A program made the translations under genes and the position numbers. From JALZUR01 sp965205365 (GTDB lineage Bacteria > Bdellovibrionota > Bdellovibrionia > Bdellovibrionales > UBA1609), in assembly GCA_965205365.1 (NCBI GenBank), contig CBDBGT010000005.1:248001-312000 (forward strand): a stretch of DNA of 64,000 nucleotides. The letters run 5' to 3'. This document shows positions 16,598 through 25,778 of the stretch, one piece after another; within the stretch, counting starts at the first letter, position 1, and the number at the start of each line of letters is the position of its first letter. The notes beneath the pieces were generated by a model that was given only the letters and a program-made list of their open reading frames with translations, ran no database searches and was not told where the DNA came from.

Positions 16598-18454
16598 TTA
16601 TTTAGATAAGTGGATGGCAATATATTGTATTGCAGAGGGATTGACCCCACTAATTTGCTTTGCCTGTGCTAAATTTAAAGGGGCTATGGCAGTGAGTTTC
16701 TCAATTTCTTCTGTACTTAAACCAGCAAGCTGTCCATAATCAAAGTTCCTAGGAATCTTTAAAGCCTCAAGCTTTTGAGTCTTCTTAATTCTTTTAAGCT
16801 CATTGTTAATATAACCCTCATACTTAGAAGAAACCTCTACCGGATATAAGATTTTATCGTAATCCTCATCCATAAGCCCGAATTCTAATAAATTGCCAAT
16901 TTTAACCTCTGATCTTTTAAGAAGAGTGGACATTGTTATTTGCTTTTTAAGGGGTTTAGAAAAGATTTTTTTAAGTAAAGCATTGGTTTTTTCCGTTGGA
17001 GACAACTTTATGGTGTTTAACTCTTCGGTAACTTTTTTCCTACGAAATAAAATCCCCTCAATATACCTTTCTTCTTCTAAGGAAAGTAAACCAAATGCCT
17101 TAGAAGTTTCAAATAGCCGCTCAAAAGTATTGTCTTCTCTTAATAAAAGCCTATATTCTGCACGAGAAGTGAGCATTCTATAGGGCTCTTTGGTTCCTTT
17201 TAAAATCAAATCATCAACTAAAACACCCATATAAGCCCCATACCTTGGTAAAATCAGGGGCTCCTTATTTCCTAGCTTTAAATGAGCGTTAACACCAGCT
17301 AGCAAACCCTGACAAGCAGCCTCCTCATAACCACTAGTTCCATTTACTTGGCCAGCTAGAAACAAACCCTCTAAAAACTTAGTTTCTAAACTATAGTTTA
17401 GCTGAGTAGGCTCAATAAAATCGTACTCCACAGCATAACCAGGCCTAATCATTTTAACATTTTCTAAGCCTTTAATGGTTTGAAGAAACTCAACCTGAAC
17501 CTCTTCAGGTAAGGAAGTAGAAATGCCTTGTAAATAAACTGAGTCTACGTTTAAACCCTCTGGCTCTAAAAATGTTTGATGCCTGTCTTTATCAGCAAAT
17601 CTAACTATTTTATCCTCAACACTAGGACAATAGCGAGGTCCAACCCCTTTAAGAGCACCTGTAAATAGTGGCGACTGGTTTAAATTTTTTCTAATAATCT
17701 CATGGGTTTTTTCATTGGTGTGGGTTATTCCACAAGAAACTCGTTTATTGGGAAAACCTGTATTGTTCATAAAATGAAAGTTTTCATAAACATCATCACC
17801 TTTTTCAGATTCTAAAATTGACCAGTTTATTGAGGATTTTAAAAGTCGGGGAGGGGTTCCAGTTTTAAGTCTAAAAACTAAAGCCCCAAGGTCTTTAAAT
17901 TGATCAGACAACCCAACAGATGGCTTTTCACCATGCCTACCACCCTCTATTCTTTTATTCCCAATATGAAGAACACCCCTCATAAAAGTACCCGCAGTGA
18001 TGATGACAATTTTAGAATTTATCTTAACCCCATTGGCTAAAACAACACCTGTAACCCTATGGTTTTTTATTATAAGTTTTAAAACATCACCTTGAATAAA
18101 GTTTCTACCAAGCTTTTGTTTAAGCAACGTCTGTACACGTGCTGCATAAATCCATTTGTCACATTGAGCCCTAGACCCTCTTACAGCAGGACCTTTACCA
18201 ACGTTTAATTTCTTATACTGAATAACCGCTTGGTCGGTGATCTTCCCCATGACTCCACCTAATAAATCAAGCTCTTTAACAATATGACCCTTACCTAAGC
18301 CACCAATGGAAGGGTTACAACTCATCACACCAGCCTTAGTAATATCATTTGTAATAAGAAGAGTTTTTGATCCCAATTTATGAGAAATAAGTGCCGCCTC
18401 AACACCAGCATGACCAGCACCTACAACTATAACATCATAATGAACATCTAACAT
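16598..18454 (-). CDS. mnmG: tRNA uridine-34 carboxymethylaminomethyl enzyme, FAD subunit
   Basis: 618 residues, full length. N-terminal FAD-binding motif VIVVGAGHAGVEAAL, then SCNPSIGGLGKGH and the conserved GTPPRL and NGTSGYEEAACQGLLAG motifs. With MnmE it modifies wobble uridines. The partner mnmE lies immediately upstream in the same block. Confidence 0.98.
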   Translation of the reverse strand: MLDVHYDVIVVGAGHAGVEAALISHKLGSKTLLITNDITKAGVMSCNPSIGGLGKGHIVKELDLLGGVMGKITDQAVIQYKKLNVGKGPAVRGSRAQCDKWIYAARVQTLLKQKLGRNFIQGDVLKLIIKNHRVTGVVLANGVKINSKIVIITAGTFMRGVLHIGNKRIEGGRHGEKPSVGLSDQFKDLGALVFRLKTGTPPRLLKSSINWSILESEKGDDVYENFHFMNNTGFPNKRVSCGITHTNEKTHEIIRKNLNQSPLFTGALKGVGPRYCPSVEDKIVRFADKDRHQTFLEPEGLNVDSVYLQGISTSLPEEVQVEFLQTIKGLENVKMIRPGYAVEYDFIEPTQLNYSLETKFLEGLFLAGQVNGTSGYEEAACQGLLAGVNAHLKLGNKEPLILPRYGAYMGVLVDDLILKGTKEPYRMLTSRAEYRLLLREDNTFERLFETSKAFGLLSLEEERYIEGILFRRKKVTEELNTIKLSPTEKTNALLKKIFSKPLKKQITMSTLLKRSEVKIGNLLEFGLMDEDYDKILYPVEVSSKYEGYINNELKRIKKTQKLEALKIPRNFDYGQLAGLSTEEIEKLTAIAPLNLAQAKQISGVNPSAIQYIAIHLSK

Positions 18455-18465
18455 TTTTACTCACC

Positions 18466-19818
18466 TTATTTACCTAAACAAAAATCTTTAAATATCTGAT
18501 CTCTAACAACCTCTGGATCGTCAATATACAATATCTCATGAAGACTATCTAAGGAAGAATACAGTAATGAAGAAACAACGTCCTCAACACCAGAAAGTTC
18601 ATTAAAATCAAGGGTTTTTTCTAAAGCCTTATGAGCATCCTCAATTAAGACTTTGTGCCGTTTAATAAAAAGATTCTTATTCAATTGAAAATAATGTTTG
18701 AGTTTTTCAAACATGAGCTGTTTAAGCATTGATATATCTTCCCCACTATGAGCTGAAAGCTTAACAGTCTCTAGGCCCTGGTAATGGACATCCCAGTCTC
18801 CTAAATCTTGCTTTGTTTTAACCACTATTAAGGGTGGTTTAAGCTTTTTTAGTTCTACTAAGTAGTCTTCATGAAAATTTAAAGAATCCTTACTGATTAA
18901 AAATAAAATAAGTTGAGCTTTTGATGCGAGTTCAATACTTTTTTTAATTCCCGTTGATTCAATAAAATTAGACGTTTCTCTAAGACCCGCTGTATCCACC
19001 AGTTGAACAGGGTTTTTTTTTAAACTAATGGTCTCTATAATATAATCTCTTGTTGTCCCACTTTCTTTAAAAACAATGCTCCTATGTTCACCTAATAAGG
19101 CATTAAAAAGAGTAGATTTTCCAGCATTAGGTGGACCACACAGTACAATAGAAACACCCTTTGATTGAACCACTCCTACTAAATAGCTTTCTAGTAAATT
19201 AAATAAAATGTCTTTTGCTTTACTAATTTTTTTAAAAACCTCTTTATCATGGTTTAAATCTATATCTTCATCTGAAAAATCTATAGAGGCCTCAACTCTA
19301 GATGCAGCCCAAACCAGAAGAGCTCTTATTTTAAGAAGATGTTTTTTAAAACCACCTTCTAATAAATTTAACGACATTTCCTTAGCTATATCGGTCCTAG
19401 CATGAATAGTGTTATGAATACCCTCTGCTTTTGTAAGATCTATTCGTCCATTTAAGTATGCACGATAACTAAACTCACCAGGCTCTCCAAGACGAGCCCC
19501 TTGTTCCATTAAAACCCCCATAAGATCAGAAACTATTAATGGACTTCCATGACATGTGATTTCAAAGGACTCCTCTCCTGTAAAACTTTTTTTATTTTCA
19601 AAAAACGTAATCAAAACTTCATCAATAAATTTATCTTCATTAAAAATTTTATGATAATAAGCTTTGTGAGACTCTAAACTACTTATTTTAATTATATTTT
19701 TTAAGATTTCCTTAGACCCCTTCCCACTTACTCTTATAAGAGATAAGGCTCCCACACCAGGGGGTGTGGCTTGAGCACAAATAATATCTTGAAAATATGG
19801 TTTTATCTTAACAGACAT
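18466..19818 (-). CDS. mnmE: tRNA modification GTPase MnmE
   Basis: 450 residues. N-terminal folate-binding domain (DIICAQATPPGVGALSLIRVSG), then a G domain with GPPNAGKSTLFNALLG, the GTTRDY switch and VDTAGLRET. The C-terminus ends in the catalytic FCLGK (C-x-G-K). It is a potassium-activated GTPase acting with MnmG. Confidence 0.98.
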   Translation of the reverse strand: MSVKIKPYFQDIICAQATPPGVGALSLIRVSGKGSKEILKNIIKISSLESHKAYYHKIFNEDKFIDEVLITFFENKKSFTGEESFEITCHGSPLIVSDLMGVLMEQGARLGEPGEFSYRAYLNGRIDLTKAEGIHNTIHARTDIAKEMSLNLLEGGFKKHLLKIRALLVWAASRVEASIDFSDEDIDLNHDKEVFKKISKAKDILFNLLESYLVGVVQSKGVSIVLCGPPNAGKSTLFNALLGEHRSIVFKESGTTRDYIIETISLKKNPVQLVDTAGLRETSNFIESTGIKKSIELASKAQLILFLISKDSLNFHEDYLVELKKLKPPLIVVKTKQDLGDWDVHYQGLETVKLSAHSGEDISMLKQLMFEKLKHYFQLNKNLFIKRHKVLIEDAHKALEKTLDFNELSGVEDVVSSLLYSSLDSLHEILYIDDPEVVRDQIFKDFCLGK

Positions 19819-19827
19819 TAAAATAGT

Positions 19828-20391
19828 TTAAGCTAGGCTTTGTTGTTCATTATCTTTATCTGATTTGTTATTTAATTTTGTTTTATCAGGCTTAATTTCA
19901 GCAGGAAAGATTTTTATTTTTTTATACAACCCATCTCCTACAGATTTACTTCTTACAGTTTTATCTTCTGAAAGATATTGATGTATGATCTTACGCTCCC
20001 TTGGTGGAAAGGACCTAAAATAAATAGGTTTTTTCTTTTTAAGACAAATGCCTTTTAATTTATTTGCAAGCTTAATTAGCGATTGATCCGCTTCTTCACG
20101 AAAAAAGTCACAATCTACAATAATGGATTTTTTTTCTTTAAAGAACTTGTTTTGAGCAACTCTTCTTAAAAAAAGCTGTAAAGAATCTAGAAAAATTCCT
20201 TCTTTTCCTTTTACCATCTCTTCATCTTCACCATAAAGATCAAAAAGTATCTCCTTTCCGTTAGGAGACACCTTCACATCAAAGGACAATGAGAAACCAC
20301 CTTGATCTAATAATTTTTGTAAAACCCTTTCTAGTTCAGCTTCAATTTTATTTTCTTTCTTACCCTTAAATAATTTATTTAAAAACCCCAT
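19828..20391 (-). CDS. khpB: Jag/KhpB-like RNA-binding protein (KH and R3H)
   Basis: 187 residues. The middle part resembles the KH domain of Jag. The C-terminal region FPPRERKIIHQYLSED then VRSKSVGDGLYKKIKI is a clear R3H domain (R-x3-H). The N-terminal Jag_N domain of Gram-positive proteins is absent; instead there is a short basic segment (MGFLNKLFKGKKENK). It lies between yidC and mnmE, the standard position. Confidence 0.82.
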   Translation of the reverse strand: MGFLNKLFKGKKENKIEAELERVLQKLLDQGGFSLSFDVKVSPNGKEILFDLYGEDEEMVKGKEGIFLDSLQLFLRRVAQNKFFKEKKSIIVDCDFFREEADQSLIKLANKLKGICLKKKKPIYFRSFPPRERKIIHQYLSEDKTVRSKSVGDGLYKKIKIFPAEIKPDKTKLNNKSDKDNEQQSLA

Positions 20392-20403
20392 AACTTCTCC
20401 TTC

Positions 20404-21963
20404 TTACCCTTTCTTCTCTTTTATAAAAAGCATATGTTGTAAAACCCCAAACCAAGAACTAATGGCCATATAAATTGTAAGGGCACTTGGTAGGGTTATG
20501 AAAAATATTCCAAAAACTACTGGCATAAATAACATCATTCTTTTTTGTACTTTATCCATATTTGATGGCGTTACTATTTGATGGGCAACCATCCCAACCA
20601 TAGAAAGAATAGGGAAAATAAAATATGGATCCATTTTACTTAAATCCGTAATCCAACCAAAAAATGGAGCCTGATAAAGATCAACACTTTCACTCAAGCC
20701 TCTATAGAAAGCAAAAAATATTGGCATTTGAAGAAGCATTGGTAAGCACCCACCTAGTGGGTTTACCTTATGTTTTTTCATGGCTTCCATTGTTTTTTGA
20801 TTGATCATTTTAGGTTGATTTTTGTATTTTTCTTTAATTTTTTTAAGTTCAGGTTGAATAACCTGCATTCTTTTCATTGATTTCAACGATGAAGTTGTTA
20901 GTGGCATAATCAATAATCTTATTAATAAGGTTAAAACCACAACAGCCCAGCCGTAGTTTCCTAAAAGGTCATATAAAATATCTAAAACCTTAAGAATTGG
21001 TCTTGCAAGAAACCCTAAGTACATAAAATTAATCACATTAACAAGATCAGAAGACACATTGGTAAGGGTTCTTACATTCTTAGGTCCAATAAAAAGTTTG
21101 TACTCAACCTCATTAACATTTATTAAGTCCGTAAACTCATACACTGCTGCCACATTTAATTTAGCCTTTTTTTGGTTAAAAACCACTGTAGGTGAAATTT
21201 TACCTTTATTTAAAAGTGCTGCTGTAAAGTACTCATCCCCAACTGAAACAATTGAAGAAAACGGGTAAAGCTTAGGCTCTGGTGATATTTCTGTAATTGT
21301 TAAAACCTTGCGTTCTTCATTTTCTTCACCGGTTACAAAAAACTCATTTCTTTCAAAAGCAGGAAGAAAAAACACCTTATTTTTAGGCTCTTGAATATTA
21401 GACGTTATTAATTCTTTTATAGAGAATTTAGAAGAAATATTTTTTTGAAAAAAAACTTTTACATCAAAGGTAAAGTTAGTGGAATCAACAACCATTGTTT
21501 TACGAATTTTTTGGCCTTTATATACTGCCGTTCCCATAAACTCATTTTCACTAGTTCTTTTAAAATCAAATTTTAAAATTTTTCCATCTAGTGTGGTTTG
21601 ATAAAAATGCTTTATATTTTTAAAAGCATAGGGTTTTTTAGCAACTTTATTTATATTTTTAATTATAACCTTATCTACAGACATTCCGTTGGAATTAATA
21701 GTAAAGGACCAGTTTTCATCTTCAAAATGGATTTCTTTTTGTTCCACCGTAGGGGTTTGAAGATTTTCCTCTTCTGTTAAAAAAAATTTTTTAGACTTTG
21801 ATTCTAAGCCTTTTTTTTCCATAACCTCTTGAGTATTCACTCCTTTTAGTGGTTTTGGATATTTGCTCTCCATATATTTTTGCCAACCAATGAAAATAAT
21901 AAATGTTAAAACCATTGCAAGAACAGTGTTTGAATCTAGGAACGATTTATTTTGATTATTCAT
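20404..21963 (-). CDS. yidC: membrane protein insertase YidC
   Basis: 519 residues, Gram-negative type with an N-terminal membrane helix, a large periplasmic domain (about residues 60-310) and the five-helix insertase core. The core has LIRLLIMPLTTSSLKSMKRMQ, the Gly/Pro segment NPLGGCLPMLLQMPIFFAFYR and a short basic tail. It inserts proteins into the inner membrane, including F0 c. The ATG overlaps the yidD stop by 4 bp. Confidence 0.97.
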   Translation of the reverse strand: MNNQNKSFLDSNTVLAMVLTFIIFIGWQKYMESKYPKPLKGVNTQEVMEKKGLESKSKKFFLTEEENLQTPTVEQKEIHFEDENWSFTINSNGMSVDKVIIKNINKVAKKPYAFKNIKHFYQTTLDGKILKFDFKRTSENEFMGTAVYKGQKIRKTMVVDSTNFTFDVKVFFQKNISSKFSIKELITSNIQEPKNKVFFLPAFERNEFFVTGEENEERKVLTITEISPEPKLYPFSSIVSVGDEYFTAALLNKGKISPTVVFNQKKAKLNVAAVYEFTDLINVNEVEYKLFIGPKNVRTLTNVSSDLVNVINFMYLGFLARPILKVLDILYDLLGNYGWAVVVLTLLIRLLIMPLTTSSLKSMKRMQVIQPELKKIKEKYKNQPKMINQKTMEAMKKHKVNPLGGCLPMLLQMPIFFAFYRGLSESVDLYQAPFFGWITDLSKMDPYFIFPILSMVGMVAHQIVTPSNMDKVQKRMMLFMPVVFGIFFITLPSALTIYMAISSWFGVLQHMLFIKEKKG

Positions 21964-22238
21964 GTTGTTTTCTCCGTAGACTTTGGTGGTATGGGATCAT
22001 ACCCATAGGATCCAAAGGGATGGCATTTAAATAGCCTTAATGTGGTAAGCTTAAATGCTTTAATTACAGAAAATCTTTTAAAAGATTGCACAGCATATTC
22101 TGAGCAAGATGGGGAGAATCTACACATAGGTTTATTGTTTAATAACGGTTTTAAAAAATATCTATATACATATATAAGAAATAAAAAAAATTTCTTAACT
22201 ATAAAGTCTATTATTAAAAAAATCTTGAATTTGCTCAT
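21960..22238 (-). CDS. yidD: membrane protein insertion efficiency factor YidD
   Basis: About 92 residues from ATG 22238. Core YVYRYFLKPLLNNKPMCRFSPSCSEYAVQSF and FKCHPFGSYGYDP carries the conserved cysteines. The start is uncertain: ATG codons at 22283, 22244 and 22238 are all inside rnpA and none has a good ribosome site. The overlap with rnpA is usual for this gene pair. Confidence 0.88.
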   Translation of the reverse strand: MSKFKIFLIIDFIVKKFFLFLIYVYRYFLKPLLNNKPMCRFSPSCSEYAVQSFKRFSVIKAFKLTTLRLFKCHPFGSYGYDPIPPKSTEKTT

Positions 22239-22566
22239 TAACATTTGAGTAAACAAGTTTTTCAGAGTATTTTTTAAGAACAATGATGTTTAAATAGACT
22301 TTAAATTTTGTTGAGCTTTGTTTAAAAAAAGATACGCTTTCCTTTGCAGTATACAGTCTTAAAACTTCTTTTAATAAACGTCGAGTTCTGTTTCTTAAAA
22401 AGGCTTTTCCAACCCTCTTAGTAATGGTAAACCCTACGTTTAGTGAATTCTCACACTCTATATTCTCTTTTATAAGATAAACAAAAAGAAAGTTTGATGT
22501 TTTAAAAGTTCTTCCGTTTTTTCTTAAAGATTTAAAGTCCTTAGATTCTAACCTGTTCAAAAGCAC
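22195..22566 (-). CDS. rnpA: ribonuclease P protein component
   Basis: 123 residues with the RNR motif (KAFLRNRTRRLLKEVLRLY) and the N-terminal RLESKDFKSLRKNGRTF. It binds the catalytic RNase P RNA, which is not in this window. It lies 9 bp after rpmH, the near-universal order. Confidence 0.94.
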   Translation of the reverse strand: MLLNRLESKDFKSLRKNGRTFKTSNFLFVYLIKENIECENSLNVGFTITKRVGKAFLRNRTRRLLKEVLRLYTAKESVSFFKQSSTKFKVYLNIIVLKKYSEKLVYSNVNEQIQDFFNNRLYS

Positions 22567-22575
22567 CTAGAAAAA

Positions 22576-22725
22576 CTATTTGCCTCCTATAGTAATTACT
22601 AAACGTTTTCTGCCCTTAGACCTTCTACGCGACAAAACTTCCTGCCCATCTTTAGTAGCCATTCTTTTTCTAAATCCATGAGATCTTTTTCTTTTTATAC
22701 GACTTGGTTGATACGTCCTTTTCAC
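22576..22725 (-). CDS. rpmH: 50S ribosomal protein L34
   Basis: 49 residues, starting at GTG 22725 with GGGAGG just upstream: KRTYQPSRIKRKRSHGFRK, then RMATKDGQEVLSRRRSKGRK. Entire protein recognised; the family is 44-50 residues long. First gene of the leftward block from oriC. Confidence 0.97.
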   Translation of the reverse strand: MKRTYQPSRIKRKRSHGFRKRMATKDGQEVLSRRRSKGRKRLVITIGGK

Positions 22726-22977
22726 AATTCCTCCCATCAGTTAAGATGAACTTGTGGGCATAGGAACATATTTCACCGCCACAGGTCAATATATATATAG
22801 GATCATTGGATTCCATATAAACCCTATATATACGAACGCACTGTCTCATTAATAAATTCCTGTTGCTAAGAAGGCCATGAATTATTAGAGTCCTCCAAAT
22901 TCCAGTGTCTATTTATGAGCAAAATGTCTAAAGCACATACTAGACACAATATACACAATTATGAGGGGGATCTTATT
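22726..22977. promoter_or_regulatory. divergent rpmH/dnaA promoter region with inverted repeat
   Basis: The 252 bp between two divergent starts. TATATATAGG (22792-22801) and CCTATATATA (22823-22832) form a perfect 10-bp inverted repeat with a 21-bp spacer. On the minus strand TTGACC (about 22782-22787) is a possible -35 for rpmH. The repeat could be an operator or simply overlapping AT-rich -10 elements. Confidence 0.5.
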
Positions 22978-24417
22978 TTGTCTAAAGCTTTATGGAATAG
23001 TGTTAAAGAAAACCTTCAAAAACGTCACGCAGGTAATGAATGTGCAGAAACATGGTTTAAACCAACAAAACTCATTGATATTCAAAAATCACAAAAATCT
23101 GGAACCTGTTTTAACCTCAGTGTCCCAACAGAACTCCATAAATATTGGATATCAGAACATTTTTTAAAAGAAATTCATTCTTCAATTAAAGAACTTTTTC
23201 ATTCACCTTTTTCCGTTGAAATAAACGTAGATCAGATAAAAAATAACCCCTCCTCAATTAAAAAAGAAGATTTTCTCATAAAACCCATTGAAATTTTAAA
23301 ACCAACCTCTTCCAAAAAAATTATTCAAACCACTAAAACTTCTACGGATTTTAAAGCCCCTCAGCCAAAACAAAGCCCCCATCCTTCAGACTTATTAAAT
23401 AAAGACTATACTTTTTCTAATTTTGTTGTTGGTCGTAATAATGAGTTTGCCCATGCTGCTTGCCATAACATTGCTCAAAATCCTAAAAGTAGTGACTATA
23501 ACCCCTTATTCATCTGTGGACCCACAGGAATGGGAAAAACACACCTTATAAACGCCATTGCAAACCATATTTTAGAAAAAAACCCAGATAAAATAATTAC
23601 TTATGTCTCTGCTGAAAAGTTTCTTAATGACTGTGTGTCTTGTTTAAGACGTGCAGAAATGTACAAATTTAGAAAGAAATATCGGGAACGTTCAGATGTT
23701 TTACTCATGGATGATATTCAAATTCTAGGGAAAGGTGAGGTTATTCAACAAGAATTCTTCCATACCCTAAATGAATACCTTGAATCAGGAAGACAGGTTG
23801 TTGTTGCTTCTGATCGAATGCCCAAAGACATTAAAGACTTTGAAGACCGCATTAGAACACGCTTAGAGTGGGGGTTAATCGCGGATATCCAAATGCCTGA
23901 TATTGAAACACGTGTGGCTATCCTTAACTATAAAGTTGAAAAAATGCCTATTTTTTTAACAACTGAGACCATAAACTATATAGCTAAAATTTCTCGTCGT
24001 TCCATTCGTGAGCTTGAGGGAAATCTTAAAAAAATTAAAATGGTTTCAGAGCTTCAAAACATCAAAATAGACTTAGATCTTTGTAAAAAAGTCCTTTCCC
24101 ATCATGATGCTAAGTCTACGGTGACTGTAGATGATATTTTAAAATTAATTTCACAACACTATACTGTTAAAATTCCTGACTTAAAAACTAAAAGCCGGAC
24201 AAAACAGATTCTTATACCCCGTCAAGTTGGAATGTATATGCTTAAAAAGCACCTTGATTTAAGTTTAGTTGAAATAGGAAAAATTTTTGGTGGCAAAGAT
24301 CACACTACAGTACTTAGCGCTGTGCGTAAAATAAGAACTCAACAGCAAGATAATGGAGAAATACGTAAAAATATTGAAGACTTAAACAGAAAGATCCACA
24401 ATTTAACAGGAGTGTGA
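22978..24417 (+). CDS. dnaA: chromosomal replication initiator DnaA
   Basis: 479 residues from TTG 22978. GAGGGGGA lies 7 bases upstream, and the product starts MSKALWNSVKENLQKRH, like other DnaA N-termini. The in-frame ATG at 22915 lacks a ribosome site and would add 21 unlike residues. Domain I is about residues 1-80, then a Pro/Lys-rich linker. AAA+ motifs are ICGPTGMGKTHLINA (Walker A) and DVLLMDDIQIL (Walker B). Domain IV has GKIFGGKDHTTVLSAVRKI, the DnaA-box-binding signature. oriC follows directly. Confidence 0.96.
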   Translation: MSKALWNSVKENLQKRHAGNECAETWFKPTKLIDIQKSQKSGTCFNLSVPTELHKYWISEHFLKEIHSSIKELFHSPFSVEINVDQIKNNPSSIKKEDFLIKPIEILKPTSSKKIIQTTKTSTDFKAPQPKQSPHPSDLLNKDYTFSNFVVGRNNEFAHAACHNIAQNPKSSDYNPLFICGPTGMGKTHLINAIANHILEKNPDKIITYVSAEKFLNDCVSCLRRAEMYKFRKKYRERSDVLLMDDIQILGKGEVIQQEFFHTLNEYLESGRQVVVASDRMPKDIKDFEDRIRTRLEWGLIADIQMPDIETRVAILNYKVEKMPIFLTTETINYIAKISRRSIRELEGNLKKIKMVSELQNIKIDLDLCKKVLSHHDAKSTVTVDDILKLISQHYTVKIPDLKTKSRTKQILIPRQVGMYMLKKHLDLSLVEIGKIFGGKDHTTVLSAVRKIRTQQQDNGEIRKNIEDLNRKIHNLTGV

Positions 24418-24638
24418 ATATCAGTTGTGGAAAAAAACCTGAAATCCCTGAGGATTTTAATGTGGATTGTAAAATATGTGGAAAGTAGGGACTTTTTTAG
24501 TTTTTTATTCAACACTAAAAAAACTAAAAAAAAGAAGTGAGTTTAAGGAGATAAAAAAATAATCCACAATCCACAGCTACTACTACTACTACTACTATAA
24601 TATATATAGTCATAGTGTTAAAAAAGAGAGGTCTAAAA
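24418..24638 (+). other. oriC: origin of replication (oriC)
   Basis: The dnaA-dnaN gap. DnaA-box-like 9-mers: TGTGGAAAA (24426), TGTGGATTG (24461), TGTGGAAAG (24477), TAATCCACA (24560) and CAATCCACA (24567), the last two overlapping by 2. They are followed at once by seven CTA units (24577-24597) and the AT-rich TAATATATATAG. Boxes next to repeated 5'-TAG-3' on the complementary strand, then AT-rich DNA, is the basal unwinding arrangement (DnaA-trio) known from Bacillus. None of the five boxes is a perfect TTATCCACA. Confidence 0.88.
24577..24597 (-). repeat. DnaA-trio element, seven TAG units
   Basis: On the plus strand (CTA)7 directly follows the tandem DnaA boxes, so the minus strand carries seven TAG trinucleotides. 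DnaA filaments are known to load on this strand next to the boxes. Natural trios are usually imperfect; seven identical units is regular. Confidence 0.85.
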
Positions 24639-25763
24639 ATGAAAATAAATGTTTTAAGAACAGAAATATTTAATCTTGTTTCTAAAATTCAAAACATCGT
24701 TGAAATAAGAAATACAATGCCTGTTCTTACAAACGTTCTTCTTTCAGTAAGTAAGAATGTGTTAACTGTATATGCCACAGATTTAGAAGTGAGTATTAAA
24801 TCTACTTGTAAAGTTAAATGCTTAGAGGATGGACAAGTTGTTGTTAGTGCAAAAAGTTTATTTGATATTTTAAAAGAATTTCCAGAAGGAGAAATATCTT
24901 TTAAAAAGCTTAAAAACAATTCATTGGCCATAGAACAAAAAAAATTATATTTTAACATAAATGGAATAAATCCTGATGAGTTTCCTGTTTTCCCAAGCCT
25001 AGACACCAATAATTTTATAAGTTTTTCATCTAACACTATTAAAGAAATGATTGAAAAAACAATTTACTCAGTATCAACAGATGAATCTCGTTATCATTTA
25101 AACGGGGTTTTGTTTGAATCAAAAAAAGACTCTAAGACGTTAAATATGAGAATGGTGGCTACTGATGGCCATAGACTTAGTTTAATTGATAAAGACTTAG
25201 CTATTACACCATCAGAGCTGTTTAAAGAGGGAATTATAGTGCCTCGTAAAGGCCTTAATGAAATTAGAAAAATTGTTGATTTTTTAGATTCCAAAGAAAT
25301 TATAGAGGTAGCAGTGGATGGTGTTCAATTAATAATAAAATCTTTAAATACGATTTTAATGATTAGGTTAATTGAAGGTAGGTATCCAAATTATAAGCAA
25401 TTGCTTCCAAAAAATTTAAATCTTCATGCCATAATTAACAAAGATAAGTTAATGTCTAGTTTAAAAAGAATTTCTTTGGTTTCTAATCAAAAATCAAAAG
25501 GTGTGACATTTTCTTTTTCTAATGGAACTGTTAAAATTTTCTCTAACTCTCCGGATCTTGGAGAAGCTAAAGAAGAAATTCAAGTAAATTATAATGAAGA
25601 AAATTTAAAAATAGGTTTTAATGCTAAATATATTTTAGACGTGTTGACTTCAATTAAAGAAAATGAGGTACAAATGTCTTTTAAAGATCAAAACTCACCA
25701 GTATTGTTAAGGCCAAAAGGTGATGAAAAGTACCAATGTGTTGTAATGCCAATGAGAATTTAA
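24639..25763 (+). CDS. dnaN: DNA polymerase III sliding clamp (beta)
   Basis: 374 residues from ATG 24639, with GAGAGG about 8 bases upstream; an in-frame GTG at 24615 has no such site. Begins MKINVLRTEIFNLVSKIQNIVE. Three clamp domains; TDGHRLSLIDKDL in domain 2 and the C-terminal VLLRPKGDEKYQCVVMPMR (the P-M-R end) are diagnostic. It holds the polymerase on DNA. Confidence 0.97.
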   Translation: MKINVLRTEIFNLVSKIQNIVEIRNTMPVLTNVLLSVSKNVLTVYATDLEVSIKSTCKVKCLEDGQVVVSAKSLFDILKEFPEGEISFKKLKNNSLAIEQKKLYFNINGINPDEFPVFPSLDTNNFISFSSNTIKEMIEKTIYSVSTDESRYHLNGVLFESKKDSKTLNMRMVATDGHRLSLIDKDLAITPSELFKEGIIVPRKGLNEIRKIVDFLDSKEIIEVAVDGVQLIIKSLNTILMIRLIEGRYPNYKQLLPKNLNLHAIINKDKLMSSLKRISLVSNQKSKGVTFSFSNGTVKIFSNSPDLGEAKEEIQVNYNEENLKIGFNAKYILDVLTSIKENEVQMSFKDQNSPVLLRPKGDEKYQCVVMPMRI

Positions 25764-25778
25764 ACTAACGGAAAAAAA

